Positions 1 through 5,058 of a DNA stretch of 5,129 nt are shown piece by piece. Location: assembly GCA_964497095.1 (NCBI GenBank), contig CAZCCL010000163.1, positions 1 through 5,129 of the forward strand. The letters run 5' to 3'. The first letter of the stretch is position 1. Each line of letters opens with the position of its first letter. The translations under genes and the position numbers were made by a program. Source of the stretch: CAVPLM01 sp964497095. Lineage in GTDB: Bacteria; Actinomycetota; Thermoleophilia; RBG-16-64-13. Under the pieces are notes generated by a model. The model searched no databases and was not told where the DNA came from. It saw nothing but the letters and a program-made list of their open reading frames with translations.

Positions 1-406
1 CCTTGGACAGCTTCTCGATCTCGGCCACTGCCGCATCCACTGCCCGCTCGATGCCCCGCTTGACGGCCAGCGGATTCGCCCCCGCGGCCACGTTCTTCAG
101 GCCTTCACGGACGATGGCTTGAGCGAGCAAGGTGGCAGTGGTGGTGCCGTCGCCGGCGATGTCGTTGGTCTTGGTGGCCACCTCGCGCACCAGTTGAGCG
201 CCTTGGTTCTCGAACACGTCTTCAAGATCGATCTCGCGGGCGATGGTCACGCCGTCGTTGGTGATAGTGGGGCTCCCGTATCTCTTATCCAGGACCACGT
301 AGCGGCCCTTGGGGCCGAGGGTGACCTTGACCGCGTCGGCGAGGGTGTTCACGCCGCGCTCGAGCGCCCTGCGGGCGTCCTCGCCATACAAAAGCTGTTT
401 TGTCAT
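1..406 (-). CDS. groEL: Chaperonin GroEL, N-terminal part (runs off the window)
   Basis: This is the 60-kDa chaperonin subunit, which forms the ATP-driven double-ring folding chamber in the cytoplasm with GroES as lid. Only the first 135 codons, out of about 540 in the family, lie in the window; the rest continues past position 1. The equatorial ATP-binding signatures are present: TLGPKGR at residues 29-35, TNDGVTIARE at 49-58, and GDGTTTAT at 85-92, which includes the Asp that coordinates ATP/Mg. The ATG at 406-404 is preceded by AAGGAG (421-416) with a 9-nt spacer, which fixes the start. It lies 55 bp downstream of groES on the same strand and should share the groES promoter and CIRCE operator. 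Residue 36 is Tyr (codon 301-299), where most GroELs have Asn after GPKGR. Identification is secure. Confidence 0.97.
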   Translation of the reverse strand, partial: MTKQLLYGEDARRALERGVNTLADAVKVTLGPKGRYVVLDKRYGSPTITNDGVTIAREIDLEDVFENQGAQLVREVATKTNDIAGDGTTTATLLAQAIVREGLKNVAAGANPLAVKRGIERAVDAAVAEIEKLSK

Positions 407-415
407 GAACCTTGT

Positions 416-421
416 CTCCTT
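416..421 (-). promoter_or_regulatory. groEL ribosome binding site
   Basis: AAGGAG on the minus strand lies 9 nt ahead of the groEL ATG. It supports the chosen start and shows that groEL is translated independently rather than by overlap with groES. Confidence 0.8.
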
Positions 422-461
422 CGTTAGAGCAGAGAAGCAGCGTGCTAAGTCCCTGGTCGGA

Positions 462-755
462 CTATCCCTTCTTCAGAACTCCCAGGATGTCCGTGGCCCG
501 CAGCACGAGATACTCCTCACCATCGAGTTTGACCTCGGTGCCCGAGTATTTGGCGAAGAGGACGAGGTCACCCTTTTTCACCGGCATGGGTACAAGCGCG
601 CCATTAGCGTCGTACCTTCCGGGCCCTGCCGCTATGACCGTGGCCTTTTGAGGCTTTTCCTGGGCGGTGTCGGGAAGAACGATGCCGCTGGAAGTCTTCT
701 CTTCCCGCTCCACCAACTTCACTACGACCCTATCCTCGAGTGGCACTAGTTTCAT
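462..755 (-). CDS. groES: Co-chaperonin GroES
   Basis: This 97-residue co-chaperonin is the usual family length. It forms the heptameric lid on GroEL. The N-terminal strand PLEDRVVVK is at residues 5-13. The mobile loop, about residues 17-34, contains the GroEL-contacting hydrophobic GIVLP at 24-28. The C-terminal half carries VKKGDLVLF (59-67), YSGTEVKLDGEEY (70-82) and the final ATDILGVL (87-94), all typical of GroES. The frame stays open upstream to 860, but that extension does not look like GroES. The ATG at 755-753 has AGGAGG (768-763) at 7 nt, so it is the real start. It is the first gene of the groES-groEL operon and lies downstream of a CIRCE repeat. Nothing is missing. Confidence 0.97.
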   Translation of the reverse strand: MKLVPLEDRVVVKLVEREEKTSSGIVLPDTAQEKPQKATVIAAGPGRYDANGALVPMPVKKGDLVLFAKYSGTEVKLDGEEYLVLRATDILGVLKKG

Positions 756-762
756 GCGCAAA

Positions 763-768
763 CCTCCT
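763..768 (-). promoter_or_regulatory. groES ribosome binding site
   Basis: A perfect AGGAGG on the minus strand lies 7 nt ahead of the ATG at 755. It decides the start against the longer open frame that reaches 860. Confidence 0.85.
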
Positions 769-833
769 GCGTTAAGGTTCGGCCGCTGGATTGCCCGTGG
801 CTCGCACGCGGTGATAGAACCCTTCTGGTGGGA

Positions 834-860
834 TTGGCACTCGTTACTCCTGATTGCCAA
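834..860 (-). promoter_or_regulatory. CIRCE operator (HrcA binding site) of groESL
   Basis: On the plus strand the site reads TTGGCACTC, nine bases, then GATTGCCAA: two 9-base arms with one mismatched pair and a 9-base spacer. The known CIRCE consensus is TTAGCACTC-N9-GAGTGCTAA, so the architecture is exact. The arms differ from consensus at the third base (G for A, compensated in the other arm) and at one further uncompensated base. It lies 78 bp upstream of the groES ATG and just after a candidate -10 box. In that position bound HrcA would block transcription at normal temperature. HrcA itself is not in the window. Operator identity follows from the repeat and its place before groES. Confidence 0.88.
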
Positions 861-869
861 CTTGTACGG

Positions 870-898
870 TCCATATGCCCCGAATCAGGATCGGTCAA
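870..898 (-). promoter_or_regulatory. Candidate sigma-A promoter of groESL
   Basis: On the minus strand TTGACC (898-893) is followed after exactly 17 bp by TATGGA (875-870). The -35 box is close to TTGACA (5 of 6); the -10 box is weak (3 of 6). Transcription would start near 863, right at the edge of the CIRCE repeat, which is the usual arrangement in CIRCE-controlled chaperonin operons. The boxes are a prediction supported by that geometry. Confidence 0.5.
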
Positions 899-945
899 AC
901 CCGCCCCGACTGGCCGTCTCGCCCTCCGAATTGCTGCTTTCGAGT

Positions 946-1047
946 CTCCGGGCGCTCGGCGAGCGCCTCGGCCATGCTGACATCGATACCACCCTAGACA
1001 CTTGCTCCCATGCAGTCCGCGCCCTGGACCACGAGTTTCGGTTGGGC
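946..1047 (+). pseudogene. Tyrosine recombinase (phage integrase) C-terminal remnant
   Basis: Read from 946 in the frame of the Glu codon at 961, the translation contains GERLGHADIDTTLDTCSHAV. It closely matches the last conserved box of phage-type tyrosine recombinases, normally LGH, about nine residues, then a T-x-D-x-Y-S-H segment. The LGH histidine is intact (973-975). The residue in the nucleophile position is Cys (TGC, 1003-1005) instead of Tyr, which would abolish strand transfer. No Arg box or other catalytic-domain sequence is found upstream. The frame runs on to a TGA at 1135-1137 without further resemblance, and there is no start or ribosome site. I read it as the fossil of an integrated element next to the groESL promoter. 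The match is short, so a chance resemblance cannot be fully excluded. Confidence 0.55.
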
Positions 1048-1144
1048 ACGGCCGGGGGAATCAAGAAGCCAAGGGCTTTGCGAACCAGGGGGCGATCATG
1101 CTTTGGGAACACGGCCGAGGGCACGAGGGGAAGGTGAGATCGGG

Positions 1145-1255
1145 ATGCCGAGAATGAACAACCGCCGGGGGAACGCGATATGGTGGGCGCTTGCTGCGCT
1201 GCTGGTGGTGGTGATCGTTGTCGTGGTGGTCCTCTTCGTGCAAGGCATACTCTAG
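1145..1255 (+). CDS. Small single-pass membrane peptide (36 aa), unknown function
   Basis: This 36-residue peptide has a basic N-terminus (Arg3, Arg7, Arg8) followed by an almost pure hydrophobic run from about residue 11 to 36. That run includes a Val/Ile-rich core and one membrane span ending near Gln33-Gly34. The positive-inside rule suggests the N-terminus is cytoplasmic. The ATG at 1145 is preceded by GGGGAAGGTGAG (1127-1138) with a 6-nt spacer; an in-frame ATG at 1154 is a less well placed alternative. The gene ends 19 nt before the PRC-barrel gene, which has its own strong ribosome site, so the two are probably co-transcribed. I do not recognise a family. The ribosome site, the composition and the tandem position argue that it is real. 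Confidence 0.6.
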   Translation: MPRMNNRRGNAIWWALAALLVVVIVVVVVLFVQGIL

Positions 1256-1259
1256 TGGC

Positions 1260-1265
1260 AGGAGG
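1260..1265 (+). promoter_or_regulatory. Ribosome binding site of the PRC-barrel gene
   Basis: A perfect AGGAGG lies 9 nt before the ATG at 1275. Another ATG at 1270 is closer, but its frame closes after three codons. The longer open frame reaching back to 1218 has no ribosome site. The start is therefore set at 1275. Confidence 0.75.
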
Positions 1266-1274
1266 CGCGATGCC

Positions 1275-1796
1275 ATGTTGAAGGGAAGCGAACTCATCCA
1301 TCGTCTGCTGATAACCCGCGACGGGGGGGAGCAGGTAGGGAAAGTCCAGGACCTGGTCGTCGACCAGAAGGGCAGCCAGGTCTTGGGAGTACTGGTCGAC
1401 GAGAAAGGCTGGTTCAGCGGCGCCCACGTCGTGCGCTGGCCGGCCGTGCTGAGCGTAGGCGAGGACACCCTCGTCATCGATTCCAAGACCAGCGTGGTGA
1501 AGGCATCAGAGGTCCCGGAGATGAAAGACGTGTTCGATCGCGGCAACGTGCTCGCGGGAGTCCGCGTCCGCACCACCGACGGGCGGGATCTGGGCAAGTT
1601 CGAGGCCTTCTACTTCGACGAGACGAGCGGAAGGATCTTGGGTTATGAACTCTCCGGCGGTAGCGGCCGGAAACGGCGCTCCCGCTCCTTCCTTCCTACC
1701 CCCGCTAGTTTCGAGGCGGGCAAGGACGTGGCTTTTGTGTCGCCTGAGGCGGCCGACACCGTGCAGGACCTGAAAGAGGCCCTCAAACAGAGCTAG
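1275..1796 (+). CDS. Tandem PRC-barrel domain protein
   Basis: This 173-residue protein looks like two PRC-barrel domains in tandem. The first (about 1-75) has GSELIHRLLITRDGGEQVGKV at its start, then VQDLVVDQKG and VLGVLVDEKGWF. The second (about 88-165) begins GNVLAGVRVRTTDGRDLGKF and continues with FYFDETSGRILGYELSGG. These are the 'keep, identify, describe the strand, then the residue-resolved Gly turn' pattern of the superfamily, which includes the RimM C-terminal domain, photosynthetic reaction-centre H subunit and YlmC-like proteins. A basic insert RKRRSRS (132-138) follows the second domain's Gly loop. There is no signal peptide or membrane span, so it should be cytoplasmic, perhaps held at the membrane by a partner such as the peptide encoded just upstream. 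It ends 51 nt before rsgA. The domain call is firm; the specific role is unknown. Confidence 0.85.
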   Translation: MLKGSELIHRLLITRDGGEQVGKVQDLVVDQKGSQVLGVLVDEKGWFSGAHVVRWPAVLSVGEDTLVIDSKTSVVKASEVPEMKDVFDRGNVLAGVRVRTTDGRDLGKFEAFYFDETSGRILGYELSGGSGRKRRSRSFLPTPASFEAGKDVAFVSPEAADTVQDLKEALKQS

Positions 1797-1813
1797 CGGC
1801 CGAGGCGGAATCC

Positions 1814-1855
1814 ATGCGCCTACTCCTGCCCGTCGAGGGGATTCGCCTTGCCTGA
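1814..1855 (+). other. Possible 13-codon upstream ORF overlapping the rsgA start
   Basis: An ATG at 1814 opens a 13-codon frame with a TGA at 1853-1855. It has a partial ribosome site (AGGCGG, 1803-1808) at 5 nt. The stop lies 3 nt past the rsgA TTG (1848-1850), in a different frame. Ribosomes finishing this peptide would terminate at the rsgA start, which would allow translational coupling. It could equally be a chance ATG, and the peptide has no recognisable character. Confidence 0.3.
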
Positions 1856-2936
1856 CCTTTCCCCACTGCGGGCACTGGGCTATTCCGCGCACTGGGAGGC
1901 GCTCTTCGAGCCGTACGCGGCGCAGGGTCTTACGCCTGCCCGCGTGATCCGCGGCGACCGGGGCAGTCTCCTGGTAGCAACGCCGCACGGGGTTGTCCGC
2001 GCCACGTCCTCCGCCCGTCTCTTCAAGTCCGCCGGCGGTGCCGCGGATCTGCCCGCGGTCGGCGACTGGGTAGCCGTGCTCGCCTCTGGCGACCATCTCG
2101 ATGCCCCGCTCATCGAAGCCGTGCTTGCGCGCGCCAGCGCCATCACGCGCGGCGACCCAGGGAAGACCTCCGACGTGCAGGTGTTGGCCGCCAATATCGA
2201 CACCGTGTTCGTGGTCCACCCGATCGCCGAGCCGCCCACCCTTCGCCGTATCGAGCGCGAACTCTCGGTGGCGTGGGACTCGGGAGCCGTGCCGGTGGTG
2301 GTGCTCACCAAGGCGGACCTCTCCGCCGACCCGGAGGCGGCCCGGGCAGCCGTCGCGTCGGTCGCCCTGGGGGCAGACGTGATCATCATGAACGCGCTCG
2401 CCGGTGACGGCACTCAACCCATCCTTGCATACATCTCGGCTCACCGGACGGCGGTCCTGGTCGGCCCTTCGGGTGCCGGTAAATCCACACTCATCAACTC
2501 GCTCCTGGGCGAGCAGCGGCAGGCGACGCGTGCGGTGCGCGTGAGCGACGGGCGCGGCATGCACACCACCGTGGCCCGCGAGCTGATCCAGATGCCGGGA
2601 GGCGGCGTGCTCATCGACACTCCGGGGCTGCGGGCGTTCGGCCTGACCGGGTCGGAGGAGGGCATCGCCTCGGTCTTCCCGGAGATAGAGCAGTCCGCCC
2701 GATTATGCCGTTTTCGCGATTGCACGCACAACGACGAACCGGGTTGCGCGGTCCGGGCTGCCATCGAATCGGGGATGCTGCCAGCCGAGCGCTTGGCCAG
2801 CTATCACAAACTGATGGGTGAGGCGCAGGTGGCGGCCGCCAAGGCCGATATGCATCCCCGTGCGGAGAAAGACACCAAGTCGAAGATCGTCCACAACGCG
2901 GACAAGGACTACCGCAAGCGGACCAGGCGCGGCTGA
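1848..2936 (+). CDS. rsgA: Ribosome small-subunit-dependent GTPase RsgA
   Basis: This 362-residue protein is a circularly permuted GTPase that binds the 30S subunit late in assembly and releases maturation factors on GTP hydrolysis. The N-terminal OB-fold spans about 28-100 (VGDWVAV at 71-77). The GTPase motifs come in the permuted order typical of the family: G4 TKAD (154-157), G1 P-loop GPSGAGKST (206-214), G2 region GRGMHTT (235-241) and G3 DTPG (257-260). The C-terminal zinc site is complete, with Cys287, Cys292, His294 and Cys300. A Lys/Arg-rich tail (341-361) suits rRNA contact. The start is TTG at 1848, with GAGGGG (1835-1840) at 7 nt; no better in-frame start lies near. It is the last gene of the plus-strand cluster and converges on the HEAT gene 80 bp away. 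Length and motifs are normal. Confidence 0.96.
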   Translation: MPDLSPLRALGYSAHWEALFEPYAAQGLTPARVIRGDRGSLLVATPHGVVRATSSARLFKSAGGAADLPAVGDWVAVLASGDHLDAPLIEAVLARASAITRGDPGKTSDVQVLAANIDTVFVVHPIAEPPTLRRIERELSVAWDSGAVPVVVLTKADLSADPEAARAAVASVALGADVIIMNALAGDGTQPILAYISAHRTAVLVGPSGAGKSTLINSLLGEQRQATRAVRVSDGRGMHTTVARELIQMPGGGVLIDTPGLRAFGLTGSEEGIASVFPEIEQSARLCRFRDCTHNDEPGCAVRAAIESGMLPAERLASYHKLMGEAQVAAAKADMHPRAEKDTKSKIVHNADKDYRKRTRRG

Positions 2937-3016
2937 ACGGCCGTCATCGACACTACGCTCGTTGCCCGCGCCCATCGATAGCGCCCGCAGCTGAAGCGCT
3001 TCCCAGGGCGTACCGA

Positions 3017-3559
3017 CTAGACCTGAGGTCCCGGTGAAGACGCGGAGTCCATAGGTTGACGCACGCCGGTGATCTTCTCCAATTCGTTCAGCGCCACGGC
3101 GGCTCTAGATGCAATGACGGCGGGATCTGGGTGGTCCAGCGCGTCTATGGCCGGCCCGACGATCTCTGCAAGAACGCCATTATCGGACGCCAACCCCCGC
3201 AGAACGCGCCGAGCCGCTTCCTGATTGTCCTTGGACTCGGGATGCCGGATGAGAGATCCGAGGACGGGGGCCACAGAACGTGGGCCGAGGTTGAGGAGCC
3301 CGCTTTCGGCAAGCCAGCGTACTTCTGAATACCGGTCCGTCACCAGTTCGACGAAAGCATCGACAGACATGGGGTCGACCATCGCGGCCAGACACTTTGC
3401 GGCTTCCCAACGAATGCGTTTGTCCGCGCTTGAGAGCAGACCTCGCAACTGCGGGACGGCCGGTTCGCCCACCAAGGTGAGGGTTTCCCGGGCCCGCTTC
3501 CTTTTCGGTCCGTCGTCGCTTCCCAGTGCTTCGATAAGATCGGCGATGCGTTGTTCCAT
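3017..3559 (-). CDS. HEAT-repeat (PBS-lyase-like) protein
   Basis: This 180-residue, all-helical protein is built of HEAT-like repeats. Helical pairs begin near residue 4, at EPAVPQLRGLLSSADKRIRW (32-51), at DAFVELVTDRYSEVRWLAES (67-86), at RSVAPVLGSLIRHPESKDNQ (94-113) and at EIVGPAIDALDHPDPAVIAS (132-151). Each shows the repeated pattern of a Pro/Val turn, a short helix, an Asp/Arg turn and a second Ala-rich helix. Such proteins serve as protein-protein scaffolds; no catalytic residues are seen. A longer open frame reaches 3775, but it is Arg/Pro-rich and low in character. The ATG at 3559 has GGAGG (3571-3567) at 7 nt, so I start there. The C-terminal 15 residues look disordered. The fold call is good; partner and role are unknown. 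Confidence 0.85.
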   Translation of the reverse strand: MEQRIADLIEALGSDDGPKRKRARETLTLVGEPAVPQLRGLLSSADKRIRWEAAKCLAAMVDPMSVDAFVELVTDRYSEVRWLAESGLLNLGPRSVAPVLGSLIRHPESKDNQEAARRVLRGLASDNGVLAEIVGPAIDALDHPDPAVIASRAAVALNELEKITGVRQPMDSASSPGPQV

Positions 3560-3566
3560 AGTCGAG

Positions 3567-3571
3567 CCTCC
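3567..3571 (-). promoter_or_regulatory. Ribosome binding site of the HEAT-repeat gene
   Basis: GGAGG on the minus strand lies 7 nt ahead of the ATG at 3559. It selects this start over the 72-codon upstream extension. Confidence 0.7.
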
Positions 3572-3605
3572 GTATGCTGCCAAGGACTCGAGGTGCACTA
3601 CATTC

Positions 3606-3633
3606 AGTGTAAGCACCAGTCGGCGGTCTACAA
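3606..3633 (-). promoter_or_regulatory. Candidate promoter of the HEAT-repeat gene
   Basis: On the minus strand TTGTAG (3633-3628) is separated by 16 bp from TACACT (3611-3606). The -10 box matches TATAAT at 4 of 6 positions and the -35 box at 3 of 6. Transcription would start about 40 nt ahead of the ATG at 3559. This is a weak prediction that rests on spacing and position only. Confidence 0.3.
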
Positions 3634-4029
3634 GCGGCAGTCGACGATGGGCGGGCTCCGGCCTACGCTTGCTGACACGCTTGCTCCCGAGCAGAGGGCG
3701 CCATGCCGGCGCCGGAGTCGGGCGGGTCTCTTGTCCGGTGCGTTTCTGTGCGTCCCGAGGTGACGAGTTTGCCACGAGGATGCCACCAAGACGGTCGCAC
3801 AGTGCACGGCATCTTTCCCGATCGCTCCGCAGATCACCGTGCCACTACGGGGCGCAACCGACCTTGCCGTTATTGACTGCGGCAAGCAGCACCGGTGGAT
3901 TTCCGCGCGAGGCATGTCCTTGCCCTCGTTCCCTGAACAACGAAGGGTCCGGTCAGCAGCGATGCGCCCATTGGAGGTGGCGGAGGAGGAGGATAAGGAC
4001 GGGAAGGCGGAGCCCATGCTATCGAGACG
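3634..4029. other. Stretch without a convincing gene
   Basis: About 400 bp lie between the HEAT promoter region and the end of the GH130 fragment. Open frames exist on both strands, as expected in GC-rich DNA. Their translations are Arg/Ser/Pro-rich, lack ribosome sites and resemble no family I know. The right end (about 3971-4014) is a purine-rich run on the plus strand with many GGAGG-like units, directly downstream of the GH130 stop on the other strand. It may be decayed coding sequence or simple intergenic DNA. Confidence 0.5.
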
Positions 4030-4542
4030 TCAGACGGGCGACCGCGAGTCATCAAGACAAAGATCCACGAGCTCGTCGGTACGGACGGTCCCGGCACACA
4101 CCACGGTGTCGGCCCCGTCCCAGTAGATCTTGAGCGTTCCGTCGTCCTCGGGGATGGCCCCACAACAGAACACAACATTGTGCACGTAGCCCACTCGCTC
4201 CCAGGGGTCCTCGGGCTCGAGTACCCACTCGTCGGCCACCCCCAGCACCTTGGACGGGTCTTCCAGGTCGTGCAAAGCCACTCCCAGCCGATAGACGGAG
4301 CCATCCATGGTGGGAAAGACCCCGTGATAGATGTGGAGCCAACCTCTGGCGGTCCTGATCGGCGTCGCCCCCGGTCCTATCTTCATCTGGTCCCAGTGAT
4401 AGCCGGCCGGTTTCATCACCACGCGGGAATCGCCCCAGTGGACAAGGTCCGGCGAGTAGCTTATCCATATGCTCCAGGGGTCGATCTCGGAGTGGGGAAC
4501 GGACTCCGTCCCGGCCCGACCGGCAAGGAACACTGCCGGCAC
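4030..4542 (-). pseudogene. GH130 family glycoside phosphorylase/hydrolase, C-terminal half only
   Basis: The translation matches the second half of GH130 enzymes (beta-mannoside phosphorylases and hydrolases, five-bladed beta-propellers of about 300-350 residues). Recognisable blade motifs are WISYSPDLVHW (26-36), WDQMKIGPGATPI (50-62), GWLHIYHGV (67-75), GYVHNVVFCCGAI (118-130) and IYWDGADTV (139-147). The C-terminus is complete, with TGA at 4032-4030. The N-terminal half, which carries the general-acid Asp and the E-D-P-R region, is absent. In-frame sequence continues only seven codons above the GTG at 4542 before a TAG at 4566-4564, and no other frame upstream resembles the family. No Shine-Dalgarno site precedes the GTG. 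I call it a 5'-truncated remnant. A short functional protein is unlikely because the propeller would be open and the catalytic residue missing. Confidence 0.8.
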
Positions 4543-4556
4543 ATGGGGCCACGTTG

Positions 4557-4565
4557 TGCTACACT
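4557..4565 (+). promoter_or_regulatory. Candidate extended -10 promoter for the RRM gene
   Basis: TGC followed by TACACT forms an extended -10 element (TG-N-TAnnnT). No clear -35 box sits 17 bp upstream, which is tolerated when the TG extension is present. Transcription from about 4572 would give a leader of roughly 115 nt before the GTG at 4687. It lies just upstream of the GH130 remnant on the opposite strand, at the point where that frame loses its N-terminal half. Confidence 0.35.
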
Positions 4566-4676
4566 ACCCTCAAGCATTCGTTAGGAATCTTCTTCAGGCG
4601 CAGCGCCGAGCCTCTCAACCTCCCCGCCCAGTCTCCAGTTTTGCCCTCTCGCGTGTCGCAATGTAACTCCGTTCAT

Positions 4677-4681
4677 GGAGG
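4677..4681 (+). promoter_or_regulatory. Ribosome binding site of the RRM gene
   Basis: GGAGG lies 5 nt before GTG 4687 (2 nt before GTG 4684). It overlaps the second codon of an ATG frame starting at 4675, and that ATG has no ribosome site of its own. This favours the GTG start. Confidence 0.6.
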
Positions 4682-4686
4682 CTGTG

Positions 4687-5010
4687 GTGAATTCAGCAAG
4701 ACTGTACGTGGGCAACCTCAGTTATGAGACGTCCGAAGCGAGCATTAGGACCGCTTTCGAAGCTCACGGGGAAGTAGCCTCGGTCAACCTCATCACCGAC
4801 CGTGATTCCGGGCGCCCCAAAGGCTTCGGTTTCGTGGAGATGGGATCGGCCGACGAAGCTCAGAAGGCCAAAGGTGCCCTCGACGGGACCCAGATGGACG
4901 GCCGTGCCCTCAAGGTGGATGCGGCCAAGGAACAGACGCCCCGTGCGCCCCGCTCAGGCGGCGGCTACGGCGGTGGCAACGGCGGCGGCTACAGCGGGAA
5001 CCGCTGGTAG
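4687..5010 (+). CDS. RRM-domain RNA-binding protein with Gly-rich tail
   Basis: This 107-residue protein is a bacterial RNA-recognition-motif protein of the type first known from cyanobacteria (Rbp). The single RRM covers about residues 5-80. RNP2 is LYVGNL (6-11) and RNP1 is KGFGFVEM (45-52), with the aromatic RNA-stacking residues Tyr7, Phe47 and Phe49 in place. The loop TDRDSGRPKGFGFV and the last strand GRALKVDAA are typical. The tail from about 82 is basic and then Gly-rich (GGGYGGGNGGGY), as in cold-induced cyanobacterial members; such proteins bind single-stranded RNA, perhaps as chaperones. I chose GTG 4687 because of the GGAGG at 4677-4681. ATG 4675, giving 111 residues, is the alternative, as is GTG 4684. 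It stands alone, followed by a hairpin terminator. RNA targets cannot be read from sequence. Confidence 0.93.
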   Translation: MNSARLYVGNLSYETSEASIRTAFEAHGEVASVNLITDRDSGRPKGFGFVEMGSADEAQKAKGALDGTQMDGRALKVDAAKEQTPRAPRSGGGYGGGNGGGYSGNRW

Positions 5011-5037
5011 GAGTCGTCCACAACTGACCCTTCGGAA

Positions 5038-5058
5038 GCGCCGGCCCTCGGCCGGCGC
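5038..5058 (+). terminator. GC-rich hairpin terminator after the RRM gene
   Basis: GCGCCGGCC, a CTC loop, then GGCCGGCGC form a perfect 9-bp stem with a 3-nt loop, starting 28 nt after the stop codon. A second small hairpin (CGGG-ATA-CCCG, 5061-5071) follows directly. There is no U-tract, so it fits the U-less type of intrinsic terminator seen in high-GC bacteria. The downstream DNA to 5129 is C-rich and shows no gene. Confidence 0.6.

Noticed and set aside
756..860. N-terminal extension of GroES by 35 residues
   Set aside because: It runs through the ribosome site and the CIRCE operator, and GroES proteins begin at the residue chosen.
1506..2564. Long minus-strand open frame opposite the PRC-barrel gene and rsgA
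   Set aside because: It is a shadow of two well-supported plus-strand genes in GC-rich DNA. Its translation is Arg/Gly/His-rich with no recognisable domain.
2980..3002. Inverted repeat AGCGC...GCGCT and palindrome GAAGCGCTTC between rsgA and the HEAT gene, as a possible bidirectional terminator
   Set aside because: The stem is only 5 bp with an 11-nt loop, there is no T-run on either strand, and the 10-bp palindrome has no loop. That is too weak to call a terminator.
3601..3611. Small dyad TACA...TGTA upstream of the HEAT gene as an operator
   Set aside because: Four-base arms are expected by chance, and the site overlaps the proposed -10 box without other support.
3560..3775. N-terminal extension of the HEAT-repeat protein by 72 residues
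   Set aside because: The extension is Arg/Pro-rich without repeat character. The internal ATG at 3559 has a well-spaced GGAGG, and a candidate promoter lies inside the extension.
3225..4133. 302-codon plus-strand open frame opposite the HEAT gene and the intergenic stretch
   Set aside because: The translation is dominated by Arg, Ser and Pro and has no domain. It overlaps a clear HEAT gene antisense and the GH130 end.
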